DNA of 64,000 bases from an uncultured Alphaproteobacteria bacterium. Its GTDB lineage: Bacteria; Pseudomonadota; Alphaproteobacteria; SP197. The position numbers and the translations under genes are program-made. Below the pieces are notes generated by a model that saw only the letters and a program-made list of their open reading frames with translations, was not told where the DNA came from and did not search any database. Position 1 is the stretch's first letter. The number at the start of each line of letters is the position of its first letter. Location: assembly GCA_958295695.1 (NCBI GenBank), contig OY282363.1:2360225-2424224 (forward strand), written 5' to 3'. Shown here piece by piece: positions 1 to 9,134 of this stretch.

Positions 1-785
<785 letters not shown>

Positions 786-1195
786 AGTCCAGCTCGACCG
801 CCTCGCCGTCGGGCGCGACCGGTTCGTCCGAACTCTCGACCAGAAAGTAGACCGGAGTGTAGGGGACGCCGGTCCAGGGGCTGATCCTGGTTCCAGGATC
901 GAGCAATTCCGCCGCCACCCGCACGTCCATGCCCGCCTCTTCCCCGAACTCGCGCGCGACGGCCTCCTCGGCGGTCTCGCCGGCCTCCACGCCTCCGCCC
1001 GGATACTTCCAGGCGAAAACCGGACCCACCCACTCCGCCGCGATCAGCACGCGGCCTCCGCGCAGCAGCACGCCGTAGGCGCGGTAGTTCTGGGGATGCC
1101 TCACGGCGGCTCCGGGTCCTTGGCGCGCCGCGGCTTCGCCGTTCCGCGGCGGCCTATGGTAGCCTGTTCCGTCCCGTTCCGCCGCCGGAGTTTCC

Positions 1196-2575
1196 ATGAC
1201 CGTTCACAGCAATGTCCTCGACATGATCGGCAACACGCCCGTGGTCGAGACGACCGCGTTCGACACCGGGCCCTGCCGCCTGTTCCTGAAGCTGGAGAAC
1301 CAGAACCCCGGCGGCTCGATCAAGGACAGGCCCGCCCTCACGATGGTCGAGGCGGCCGAGAAGTCGGGCGCGATCGGGCCCGGAGGCACGCTGGTCGAGG
1401 CCACGGCCGGCAACACGGGCCTCGGCCTCGCGCTCGTCGCGCGCCAGAAGGGCTACCGGCTCCTGCTGGTGATCCCCGACAAGATGAGCCAGGAGAAGAT
1501 CTTCAACCTCCAGGCCATGGGCGCCGAGGTCCTGCTCACCCGTTCGGACGTCGGCAAGGGCCATCCGGAATACTACCAGGACATGGCCCAGCGCATCGCG
1601 GCGGAAACCGGAAACAGCGTTTTCGTCAACCAGTTCGGCAACGAGGCCAACCCCTTGGCGCACGAGACCGGCACCGGCCCTGAGCTCTGGGACCAGACCG
1701 GGCGCGACCTCGACGCCGTGGTCTGCGGCGTGGGTTCCGGCGGCACGATCACGGGGCTGGGCCGTTTCTTCAGGAAGGTCAATCCGGCCCTGGAGATGGT
1801 GCTCGCCGACCCGGAGGGATCGGTGCTCGCCGACTATGTCAACACCGGCGAGATCGGCCCCCTGGGCTCCTGGCTCGTGGAGGGCATCGGCGAGGATTTC
1901 ATCCCCGACGTCAGCGATCTCTCGCTCGTGTCCAGGGCCTACACCGTCCCGGACAGGGAGGCGTTCCTCACGGCCCGCCGGCTCCTCCGGGACGAGGGCA
2001 TCCTGGCCGGCTCGTCCTCGGGAACGCTGATCGCGGGCGCCCTGGCCTACTGCCGCGACCAGACCGGGCCGAAGAACGTCGCCACCTTCGTCTGCGACAG
2101 CGGCAACAAGTATCTCTCCAAGATGTACAACGACTACTGGATGCTCGATCAGGGCTTCCTGGAGCGCGAGCGCCACGGCGACCTGCGCGACCTGATCGCG
2201 CGGTCCCACGCCGACGGGGCGGCGGTCACCGTGCGGCCCGAGGACACGCTGGCGACCGCGCTCTCGCGCATGAAGCTCTACGACGTGAGCCAGCTTCCCG
2301 TGCTCGACGGGGAGGACCGCGCCGTCGGCATCATCGACGAGTCCGACATCCTCTGGGCGGTCCACCACGAGCACGAGAGCTTCCAGGGCGGGGTGGCCTC
2401 GGCCATGTCGGCGAACCTGGAAACCGTCGAGCGGACAGCGGGCGTCGAGGCGCTGATCCCGATCTTCCGGCGCGACCTGACCGCGGTCGTGGTCGACGGC
2501 GACGCCTTCCTCGGCGTCGTCACCCGCATCGACCTGCTGAACCGCCTCCGCCGGGGCCTTCGGGAGACCTCCTAG
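1196..2575 (+). CDS. cbs: Cystathionine beta-synthase, PLP domain plus CBS pair
   Basis: Condenses serine with homocysteine to cystathionine, the first step of reverse transsulfuration (cytoplasmic, PLP-dependent). The 459-residue protein has a cysteine-synthase-fold catalytic domain (about residues 1-320) with the PLP lysine in GGSIKDRP (Lys43), the TAGNTG phosphate-binding loop and the GSGGTITG loop. Two CBS-type regulatory repeats follow (about 335-455, motifs SQLPVLDG and FLGVVTRIDLL). That layout is the CBS architecture rather than plain CysK. A cystathionine gamma-lyase/synthase-type gene lies 1.6 kb downstream on the same strand, supporting a transsulfuration role; an antisense amidase gene lies between them. 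The stop codon overlaps that of the convergent amidase gene by three bases (CTAG). The ligand of the CBS repeats is unknown. Confidence 0.88.
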   Translation: MTVHSNVLDMIGNTPVVETTAFDTGPCRLFLKLENQNPGGSIKDRPALTMVEAAEKSGAIGPGGTLVEATAGNTGLGLALVARQKGYRLLLVIPDKMSQEKIFNLQAMGAEVLLTRSDVGKGHPEYYQDMAQRIAAETGNSVFVNQFGNEANPLAHETGTGPELWDQTGRDLDAVVCGVGSGGTITGLGRFFRKVNPALEMVLADPEGSVLADYVNTGEIGPLGSWLVEGIGEDFIPDVSDLSLVSRAYTVPDREAFLTARRLLRDEGILAGSSSGTLIAGALAYCRDQTGPKNVATFVCDSGNKYLSKMYNDYWMLDQGFLERERHGDLRDLIARSHADGAAVTVRPEDTLATALSRMKLYDVSQLPVLDGEDRAVGIIDESDILWAVHHEHESFQGGVASAMSANLETVERTAGVEALIPIFRRDLTAVVVDGDAFLGVVTRIDLLNRLRRGLRETS

Positions 2576-3996
2576 AGCCGGGGCCGCCGTTCGGGCGTAT
2601 CGAGCCAGGGGCGGCGCGCCTCCAGCGCCGCGCCGACGCGGAAGACGGCGATGTCGTCGCAGGGGCGGCCGACGATCTGGATCCCGGTGGGCAGGCCGCC
2701 GTCGGTCATGCCCGACGGCGCGGCCAGCACGGGACAGCGGCCGAACATGTTCCACAGCACGGTCATGGCCGTCTGCGTATCGGTGAGCCGCCTGCCGTTG
2801 ACCTCGAAGGTGTCCTTCTGCCAGCCGGTCGCCGGCATGTCCGGGCACGACACCGTGGGCGTGACGAACGCGTCGTAGCGCGCGAACAGCGGGCCCAGAT
2901 GGTCGTTCCAGACCTCGCCCGCGACCCTCAGGGAGCGGGCCAGGTCCCCGGCCGTGAAGCTGTTGGCGGTCTCGGCAAGCTGCGGCACATAGTCGCTGAC
3001 GAGGTCGCCGTGCTCGGCGACGATCCCGTTGAGCTCCTGGGCGAACAGGACCTCCTGCCCGCCGTGGCCCAGGCGGATCGCCTCGCCCGCCCAATCGACC
3101 GGCACGTCCTCGACGACGGCGCCGGCGTCGCGCAGGGCGTCGAGCGCGGCCCGGGTCTCGCGCGCCACGTCGCCGACGACCTCGTAGTGGCCGAGATCGA
3201 CGGACGCGGCGATCCGCATGCCCGCTATGCCCCCCGGCGGGTCCGGGATCTCGACGCGGTCCAGCAGGCTGTTGTGGTCGCGCGGATCGGGACCCGACAT
3301 GATGTTGGCCATGAGCGCCGCGTCGGCCACGGTCCGCGTCAACGGACCGTGGTGAAGGTAGTAGGCGAAGCTCGACGGCCCCGGCATCGGGATGCGCCCG
3401 AACGGCGCCTGATAGCCCACCACGCCGCACTGGCTGGCGGGCTGGCGGATCGAGCCCGTGCTGTCCCCGCCGGTCGCGACCGTCGTGGCGCCCGCCGCGA
3501 GCGCCGCCGCGGAGCCGCCCGAGGACCCGCCCGGCGAGACGCCGTGGCGCCAGGGATTGTGGGTCACGCCCCAGATGCGCGATTGCGTCGTGTAGAGCCA
3601 GCCGAACTCCGGCGTCGTCGTCCGCGCGAAGAGGTTGGCGCCGGCCCCGAGCAACCGCTCGATGTCGGGGTCGCTCTCGTCGTCGACATGGTCCCTGTGG
3701 ACCATGGACCCCGTGGCGGTGCGCTTGCCCGCGATCCGGCTCGCGTCCTTCACGGCCAGCGGGATTCCGGCCAGCGGACCCGCATCCTCTCCCGAACCCG
3801 CGAACGCGGCCTCGGCCCGCTTCGCGCGCTCGCGCGCCTCGTCGAAGTAGCGGTCGCCGAAGGGATGGACGGTGTCCTCGATGGCCTCGGCCCTCGCGAT
3901 CAGGGCGTCCAGCAGTTCGACCGGCGAGATCGACCGGTCGCGGAACCGCCGCGCCGCCTCGCGGGCGGAGATGTATGTCAGGTCGTCGTCGGTCAT
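2572..3996 (-). CDS. Amidase signature family protein
   Basis: Ser-Ser-Lys amidohydrolase; family members hydrolyse small amides, carbamoyl or aryl amides, or act as GatA in tRNA amidation. The 474-residue protein shows the catalytic lysine in LAVKDASRIAG, the glycine/serine-rich signature SPGGSSGGSAAALAAG and the nucleophile region GGDSTGSIRQPA. The ATG at 3996 is chosen because GGGAG lies just upstream and similarity begins with TYISAREAARRFRD; the longer frame to 4179 adds only low-complexity sequence. No gatB or gatC is adjacent, so a catabolic amidase is more likely than GatA. It lies antisense between two transsulfuration genes. Substrate unknown. Confidence 0.85.
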   Translation of the reverse strand: MTDDDLTYISAREAARRFRDRSISPVELLDALIARAEAIEDTVHPFGDRYFDEARERAKRAEAAFAGSGEDAGPLAGIPLAVKDASRIAGKRTATGSMVHRDHVDDESDPDIERLLGAGANLFARTTTPEFGWLYTTQSRIWGVTHNPWRHGVSPGGSSGGSAAALAAGATTVATGGDSTGSIRQPASQCGVVGYQAPFGRIPMPGPSSFAYYLHHGPLTRTVADAALMANIMSGPDPRDHNSLLDRVEIPDPPGGIAGMRIAASVDLGHYEVVGDVARETRAALDALRDAGAVVEDVPVDWAGEAIRLGHGGQEVLFAQELNGIVAEHGDLVSDYVPQLAETANSFTAGDLARSLRVAGEVWNDHLGPLFARYDAFVTPTVSCPDMPATGWQKDTFEVNGRRLTDTQTAMTVLWNMFGRCPVLAAPSGMTDGGLPTGIQIVGRPCDDIAVFRVGAALEARRPWLDTPERRPRL

Positions 3997-4057
3997 GGCG
4001 CTCTCCCGTTCCGGCCGGGTCCGGAGCGTTATCCTACCGGATGGGACCGGGGTCGGT

Positions 4058-4080
4058 CCCCTTCGACAGGCTCGGGGGCC
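4058..4080. repeat. Partial copy of dispersed intergenic repeat
   Basis: The CCCTTCGACAGGCTCGGGG arm matches arms seen at 40348 and 58869. It lies between the divergent amidase and cystathionine gamma-lyase genes. Only one arm is present, so this is a fragment of the family described at 26255. Confidence 0.45.
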
Positions 4081-4205
4081 GCCGCGGCTTCCGGTTCGAG
4101 ACGACAGGACAAGGCTCCAAGGCACGGGGCGGCGGCCATCGTCCTTCCGCGACTTGACGCGGGCGGGCCCTGCGGCCATGGAAGGTCGCCCCCGAGGGAG
4201 GTTCC

Positions 4206-5381
4206 ATGCCCGAGCCCACGCGCCCCAACCGTCCCGGCTTCGCGACCCGCGCGATCCATGCCGGCCAGGAGCCGGACCCGGCCACGGGCGCCATCATGAC
4301 GCCGATCTACGCGACCTCGACCTATGTCCAGGAGAGTCCGGGCGTCCACAAGGGCTACGAGTACTCCCGCTCCCAGAACCCCACGCGCATGGCCTTCGAG
4401 GCCTGCGTCGCCGACCTCGAGGGCGGCACGAGGGGATTCGCCTTCGCCTCGGGCCTCGCGGCCTCGTCGACCGTCCTGGATCTGCTCGCGTCGGGCAGCC
4501 ATGTCGTCGCCGGCGACGACCTCTACGGCGGCACCTACAGGCTCTTCGCCGACGTGCGCGAGGCGAGCGCCGGGCTCCGGTTCACCTTCACCGGGATGAA
4601 CGACGAGGCCGCCCTGCGCGCGGCGGTCGGGCCGGACACCGGGCTCGTCTGGATCGAGACGCCGACCAACCCGCTGCTGACCGTGATCGACCTCGCCATG
4701 GTCGCGCGGGTGGCGCGCGAGGCCGGCGCCTTGTGCGTCTGCGACAACACCTTCGCGACGCCGTGGGCGCAGCGCCCCCTGGAGCTGGGTTTCGACATGG
4801 TGGTCCACTCGATCACCAAGTACCTCAACGGCCACTCCGACATGGTGGGCGGCGTCGTGGTCGTCGGCGGGAACGACGATCTCGCCGGGCGCATGGCCTT
4901 CCTGCAGAACGCCGTCGGCGGCGTCGCGGGGCCCTTCGACAGCTTCCTCGCCATGCGCGGCCTCAAGACGCTGCACCTGCGCATGGAACGCCATTGCGAG
5001 AACGCGCTGGCCGTCGCGCGCTATCTCGATGGCCATCCCAGGGTCGCCCGGGTCCACTATCCGGGGCTCGAAAGCCACCCCCAGCACGAGCTCGCCCGCC
5101 GCCAGATGGCGGGTTACGGCGGCATGGTGGCCGCGGTCCTCGACACCGACCTCGGGGGCGCGCGCCGCTTCCTCGAGCGCTGCGAGCTCTTCGCGCTCGC
5201 TGAAAGCCTCGGCGGGGTCGAGAGCCTGATCGAGCACCCCGCGATCATGACCCACGCTTCGGTCCCGAGAGAGATCCGCGAGGCGATCGGCATCTCCGAC
5301 AGCCTCGTGCGCCTGTCCGTCGGCGTCGAGGACGGCGACGACCTGATCCGGGAACTGGAGTGGGCTCTGACGGCGATCTGA
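4206..5381 (+). CDS. Cystathionine gamma-lyase / gamma-synthase family enzyme
   Basis: PLP-dependent Cys/Met-metabolism enzyme (391 residues, the usual length). It would cleave cystathionine to cysteine, or synthesise it, in the cytoplasm. Family landmarks are SRSQNPTRMAFE, the substrate loop DDLYGGTYRLF, ETPTNPLL, the PLP aspartate in VCDNTFATP, the Schiff-base lysine in HSITKYLNGHSD and the C-terminal SLGGVESLIEHP. A GAGGGAGG ribosome site precedes the ATG. The cystathionine beta-synthase gene upstream argues for the lyase direction (homocysteine to cysteine). Gamma-lyase, gamma-synthase and methionine gamma-lyase are hard to separate on motifs alone. Confidence 0.88.
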   Translation: MPEPTRPNRPGFATRAIHAGQEPDPATGAIMTPIYATSTYVQESPGVHKGYEYSRSQNPTRMAFEACVADLEGGTRGFAFASGLAASSTVLDLLASGSHVVAGDDLYGGTYRLFADVREASAGLRFTFTGMNDEAALRAAVGPDTGLVWIETPTNPLLTVIDLAMVARVAREAGALCVCDNTFATPWAQRPLELGFDMVVHSITKYLNGHSDMVGGVVVVGGNDDLAGRMAFLQNAVGGVAGPFDSFLAMRGLKTLHLRMERHCENALAVARYLDGHPRVARVHYPGLESHPQHELARRQMAGYGGMVAAVLDTDLGGARRFLERCELFALAESLGGVESLIEHPAIMTHASVPREIREAIGISDSLVRLSVGVEDGDDLIRELEWALTAI

Positions 5382-5425
5382 GGCGCGGCTTGGGTCCGCG
5401 GGCCGCCCCGTGGCACCATGACGGC

Positions 5426-6082
5426 ATGAACGACACCTATCTCGTGCGCGAGCTGAAGCGGCGCATGGCATTGGCGCGGCTGTCGCAGAAGCGGCTGGCG
5501 TTGACCGCCGGCCTCAACGAGACCGCCGTGCGCGACATCGTCGCCGGACGCTCGAGGCACCCCCGTCACGACACGCTGGAGAAGCTGGCGGACGCGCTGG
5601 AGTGCGCGGTGGCCGACCTGATCGACGAGCGCGCGGGCCCCGCGGCCCGCACGGGCGACGACGCCGACGCCTTCCTGCTCGTGGCGCGCTACGATCCCGA
5701 ACGCGACCGGGGCCGCGAGTCCCTCGCGCGCCACGACCGTGGAACCGCGGAGGTGGCCTTCCGGGCCGCCTGGCTCGCCGCCCTGACGCCGACGCCGGTG
5801 AACCGGCTGGCCGTGGTCGCCATGGACGGGGACGCGATGGCGCCCACCGTCTCGGCGGGCGACACCCTTCTCGTCGACCTCACCGAGTGGTCGCCGGGTG
5901 TCGACGGCCTTTACGTCCTGCGCCACGGCGACGGCGTCTTGGTCAAGCGGCTCACGGTCGATCCGCCGCGCCAGCGCGTCGCCATCTCCAGCGACAACCC
6001 GGCCTACCCCGCGCCGGACCCCGTGCCGCTGGCCGACCTGGACCTCGTGGGCCGGGTGATCTGGATCGGCCACCGGCTTTAG
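5426..6082 (+). CDS. XRE-family regulator with S24/LexA-like C-domain lacking catalytic Ser
   Basis: DNA-binding repressor of 218 residues. The N-terminal third is a helix-turn-helix (RLSQKRLALTAGLNETAVRDI, then SRHPRHDTLEKLADAL); the C-terminal part is an S24 peptidase fold (MDGDAMAPTVSAGDTLLVDL, then GVLVKRL). In self-cleaving relatives such as LexA and phage CI the motif is GDSM. Here the nucleophile position reads Ala (codon gcg), while the general-base lysine is kept, so autoproteolysis is not expected. The ATG at 5426 is chosen over an upstream in-frame start because the helix-turn-helix begins directly after it. It sits between the transsulfuration gene and an aminotransferase gene on the same strand and may control either. 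Its ligand is unknown. Confidence 0.82.
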   Translation: MNDTYLVRELKRRMALARLSQKRLALTAGLNETAVRDIVAGRSRHPRHDTLEKLADALECAVADLIDERAGPAARTGDDADAFLLVARYDPERDRGRESLARHDRGTAEVAFRAAWLAALTPTPVNRLAVVAMDGDAMAPTVSAGDTLLVDLTEWSPGVDGLYVLRHGDGVLVKRLTVDPPRQRVAISSDNPAYPAPDPVPLADLDLVGRVIWIGHRL

Positions 6083-6228
6083 ACGGGTGGGATCCGCGCC
6101 GCGGCCGTTGCGCTGGCCCGGTTGCCAAGCTCCGAAGCGGCGCGCTAGATTGCCCTCGACGGCAGGAGCCTGCCGCGCCGCCCTTGGCGGCCGTTCCGAT
6201 CCTCGCGACACTCGAAGGACGCAAAGCC

Positions 6229-7617
6229 ATGACCGTGCTCCCGAACTCGCCTCACGCGCGCGACATCGCGACCGTGATCCACCCCTACACGAACCTCGTG
6301 AAGCACGAGGAGCAGGGGCCGCTCATCATCGAGAAGGGCGACGGCATCTACGTCGAGGACACCGAGGGCAACCGCTACATCGAAGGTCTGGCGGGTCTGT
6401 GGTGCACCTCGCTGGGCTTCAACAACGAGCGCCTGGTCGAGGCGGCGGCGCGCCAGATGCGCAAGCTGCCCTACTACCACGCCTTCTTCCACCGCGGCTC
6501 GACGCCCTCGATCGAGCTCGCCGAGCGGCTGATCGCCATGGCGCCGGCGCCGATGTCGAAGGTGTGGTTCGCCAACTCGGGCTCGGAGGCGAACGACCAC
6601 ATGGTCAAGTTCGTCTGGTACTACAACAACGCCCGCGGCAAGCCCGAGAAGAAGAAGATCATCGCGCGCCAGGGCGGCTACCACGGCATCTGCGTGTCCT
6701 CGGGCAGCCTCACCGGCATGGCGGCGATGCACACCGGTTTCGACCTGCCGATCCAGAATATCCTGCACACCGGCTCGCCGCACTACTACCACCACGGCGC
6801 CGAGGGCGAATCGGAGGAGGACTTCGCCGCCCGCCGGGCCGACGAGCTGGAGCGGACGATCCTGGCCGAGGGACCCGAGACGGTGGCCGGCTTCATCGCC
6901 GAGCCGATCATGGGCGCGGGCGGCGCGATCACGCCGCCGAAGGGCTACTTCCAGAAGATCCAGGCTGTCCTGGAGAAGTACGACGTCCTGATGATCGCCG
7001 ACGAGGTCATCTGCGGCTTCCACCGCACGGGCGGCGTCTTCGGCTGCGACACGTACGGCATCAGGCCCGACATCGTCGTCGTGGCCAAGCAGCTTTCGTC
7101 GGCCTACCTGCCGATCAGCGCGGTCGTCTTGAACGAGAAGGTCTACGGACCCATCCGCGATTTCTCGAACGAGAACGGCGTGCTGGCGACCGGCTTCACC
7201 TATTCCGGCCATCCGGTGCCGGCCGCGGTCGCCATCGAGACGCTCAATATCTACGACGAGATGGACATCGCGAGCCACGTGGCGCGCGTGGCCCCCGTCA
7301 TGCAGGAGCGCCTGCACGCCCTCGCCGACCATCCGATCGTGGGCGAGACCCGGGGCGCCGGCCTCATCGGCGCGGCCGAACTGGTCAGGAACAAGGAGAC
7401 CCGCGAGAACTTCGACCCGTCGGTCGCGGGTTATTGCAACGACCGTTGCCTCGATCACGGCCTCATCCTGCGCGCGACCGCCGGCACGTCGGTCGCCGTC
7501 TGCCCGCCGCTCATCATCGAGGAGGATGAAGTCCACCGGCTCTTCGACCGCTTCAAGCTCGCGCTCGACGACACCTGGGATCACGTCAACAGGGAACGGC
7601 TCCTGGCCGCCGAATGA
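6229..7617 (+). CDS. Class III omega-amino acid:pyruvate-type aminotransferase
   Basis: PLP transaminase of 462 residues, fold type I, subgroup III; relatives move the omega-amino group of beta-alanine, GABA, putrescine or taurine to pyruvate. Landmarks are EGLAGLWCTSLGF, the phosphate-cup motif NSGSEANDHMVK, GGYHG, the conserved IADEVICGFHRTG aspartate and the lysine in VVVAKQLSSAYLP. The ATG at 6229 has AAGGA ten bases upstream. It is followed by a strong hairpin and a convergent FAD-dependent amine oxidase gene. With several polyamine- and amine-type genes in the window, a role in amine catabolism is likely; the exact amino donor is not determinable. Confidence 0.85.
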   Translation: MTVLPNSPHARDIATVIHPYTNLVKHEEQGPLIIEKGDGIYVEDTEGNRYIEGLAGLWCTSLGFNNERLVEAAARQMRKLPYYHAFFHRGSTPSIELAERLIAMAPAPMSKVWFANSGSEANDHMVKFVWYYNNARGKPEKKKIIARQGGYHGICVSSGSLTGMAAMHTGFDLPIQNILHTGSPHYYHHGAEGESEEDFAARRADELERTILAEGPETVAGFIAEPIMGAGGAITPPKGYFQKIQAVLEKYDVLMIADEVICGFHRTGGVFGCDTYGIRPDIVVVAKQLSSAYLPISAVVLNEKVYGPIRDFSNENGVLATGFTYSGHPVPAAVAIETLNIYDEMDIASHVARVAPVMQERLHALADHPIVGETRGAGLIGAAELVRNKETRENFDPSVAGYCNDRCLDHGLILRATAGTSVAVCPPLIIEEDEVHRLFDRFKLALDDTWDHVNRERLLAAE

Positions 7618-7637
7618 AGCCGGGAAGCGGCGCTTCC

Positions 7638-7672
7638 GGAGCCGCCGGAGCCGCGAAGTGTCCGGCGGCTCC
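7638..7672. terminator. Bidirectional hairpin terminator
   Basis: GGAGCCGCCGGA and TCCGGCGGCTCC form a perfect 12-bp stem with an 11-base loop. It lies 20 bases after the aminotransferase stop and 12 bases from the convergent oxidase stop. There is no U-tract, so efficiency without Rho is uncertain. Confidence 0.6.
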
Positions 7673-7684
7673 CGTTCGCCGCCG

Positions 7685-8815
7685 TCAACCCCGGACGAGG
7701 CGTCCGGGCGAGAACGTGTCCTTCGCGATCCCCATCGACGAGAGTCCCTCGGGCGGCGCGCGGTCCAGGATCGCCGCCGCCGCGTAGGCCGACAGCCCCG
7801 CCGAGGTCTGGATGCCGGCGCCGCCCTGGCCGACGTTCCAGAAGAACCCCTCCAGCGCCGGATCGAAGCCCGTCACGGGCAGACGGTCCGGAACGAAACT
7901 TCTCAAGCCGGCCCAGCGGCTCTCCATGCGGGCGATCTCCAGCGTCGTCCACGCCATGATGTTGTGGGCGGCCGTGGCGAGGTCGAGCTCCTCGGGCCGC
8001 GCGTCGCAGGGTTCGGACGGCGTTTCGTCGGCGAGCGAACCCATGATGAGTCCCGCGTCGGGCTTGAAGTAGAAGCTCTCGCCATCGTCGGCCGTGAGCG
8101 GCCATCCGCCGCAGTCGACCCCCTCGGGGCCGGCGAAACGGAAGGCGGTGCGGCGCATGGGCCGCAGGCCGACGGGGGTCGCGCCCGCCATCGCTCCCAG
8201 CGCGTCGCCCCAGGCACCGCAACAGTTGGCGACGACCGGCGCGCTGAACGCGCCCGCCTTCGTGTCGACCCGCCAGACGCCGTCCCGCCTGTCGAGGCCC
8301 AGGACCTCCGCGTCGCAGACCAGTTCGGCGCCGGCCCGGCGCGCGCCGCGCAGGTAGCCGCCGTGGATGGCGTGGACGTCGATGTCGCCGGCGGCGGGTT
8401 CCCACAGGCCGCTCTCGATCCTGTCCTCGCGCAGCACGGGACAGCGCGCCAGACAGGCCGCCGTGTCGATGGGATGGAGGACCGTGCCGATCAGATGCGC
8501 CAGCGCCTCCCGGTCGAAGTGCGGGTTCGCGGTGTCGCGGCCGATCAGCAGGAGGACGGGCCGGGGGTTGATGAGCGGCGTATCCGTGAAGCCCGCGGGC
8601 GGGTTGTCGATGAAACGGCGGGTTTCCCGCGACAGCGCCTGGATTTCGACACCGCCGATCGCGTCGGTGTAGTGCGCCGCCGAGCGTCCGGTGCTGTGGT
8701 AGCCGGGCCGCTCCTCGCGCTCGACCGTCACGACGCTGCGGTGGGGAGCGAGGCGGTAGGCCAGGGACGCGCCCACGGCGCCCGCTCCCACGACGATGAC
8801 GTCATGCTCCGACAC
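7685..8815 (-). CDS. FAD-dependent oxidoreductase, D-amino acid/glycine oxidase (DAO) family
   Basis: Flavoprotein of 376 residues that probably oxidises a C-N bond of an amino acid or amine. The N-terminal dinucleotide fold is IVVGAGAVGASLAYRL followed by an acidic residue in VVTVEREERPG. Then come STGRSAAHY, typical of DadA/SoxB/GlpD-like DAO proteins, and the C-terminal FWNVGQGGAGIQTSAG flavin motif. The start is a GTG at 8815, with AGGAGGG eight to fourteen bases upstream; the longer frame to 9136 crosses an intergenic repeat. It is convergent with the aminotransferase and divergent from the deacetylase operon. The substrate (D-arginine, glycine, hydroxy acid) cannot be fixed from sequence. 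Confidence 0.82.
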   Translation of the reverse strand: MSEHDVIVVGAGAVGASLAYRLAPHRSVVTVEREERPGYHSTGRSAAHYTDAIGGVEIQALSRETRRFIDNPPAGFTDTPLINPRPVLLLIGRDTANPHFDREALAHLIGTVLHPIDTAACLARCPVLREDRIESGLWEPAAGDIDVHAIHGGYLRGARRAGAELVCDAEVLGLDRRDGVWRVDTKAGAFSAPVVANCCGAWGDALGAMAGATPVGLRPMRRTAFRFAGPEGVDCGGWPLTADDGESFYFKPDAGLIMGSLADETPSEPCDARPEELDLATAAHNIMAWTTLEIARMESRWAGLRSFVPDRLPVTGFDPALEGFFWNVGQGGAGIQTSAGLSAYAAAAILDRAPPEGLSSMGIAKDTFSPGRLVRG

Positions 8816-8925
8816 GATGGTCCCTCCTTCCCGCGGAAAGCCGCGCCACACCTTCCGCCGGGTTCCGCCAACGGAACCATAGCACCGCCAGTCCTCCGAC
8901 GAGATACGGGGGGGAAACCCAAATT

Positions 8926-8974
8926 CTCCCCTCACCCCGAGGCGCGTCCCGCGGAGGCGCGTATCGAAGGGGCC
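8926..8974. repeat. Dispersed intergenic repeat, single arm
   Basis: CCCCTCACCCCGAG, a GC-rich stem (GGCGCGTCCCGCGGAGGCGC) and GTATCGAAGGGG match the family consensus described at 26255. The rest of the 319-base gap between divergent genes (8816-9134) holds no ORF I trust. A weak TTCGAT-17-TACACT promoter-like pair lies near 9005-9033, ahead of the deacetylase gene. Confidence 0.65.
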
Positions 8975-9134
8975 TGTCCGGGAACGGGAATGGCGGGAAC
9001 CCTTCGATTCGCCGGCGCCGGCGTGTACACTCGGCGACCACGAACGAGGCCCGGATCGGGTCCGGGCCGTCACGACGGCCAAAGCGGCGGGCCGAGCCCC
9101 ATGTCCGGCCGCGGAACTTTCCGGGACTGCGCGC

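Noticed and set aside
1154-3430. 758-codon minus-strand open frame opposite cbs and extending over the amidase gene
   Set aside because: Out of frame with the amidase and antisense to a clear CBS enzyme; low-complexity translation.
9005-9033. TTCGAT-17-TACACT as promoter of the deacetylase-isoprenoid operon
   Set aside because: The -35 box matches only half of consensus and overlaps sequence like the TTCGAT repeat arm; too weak for a separate feature.
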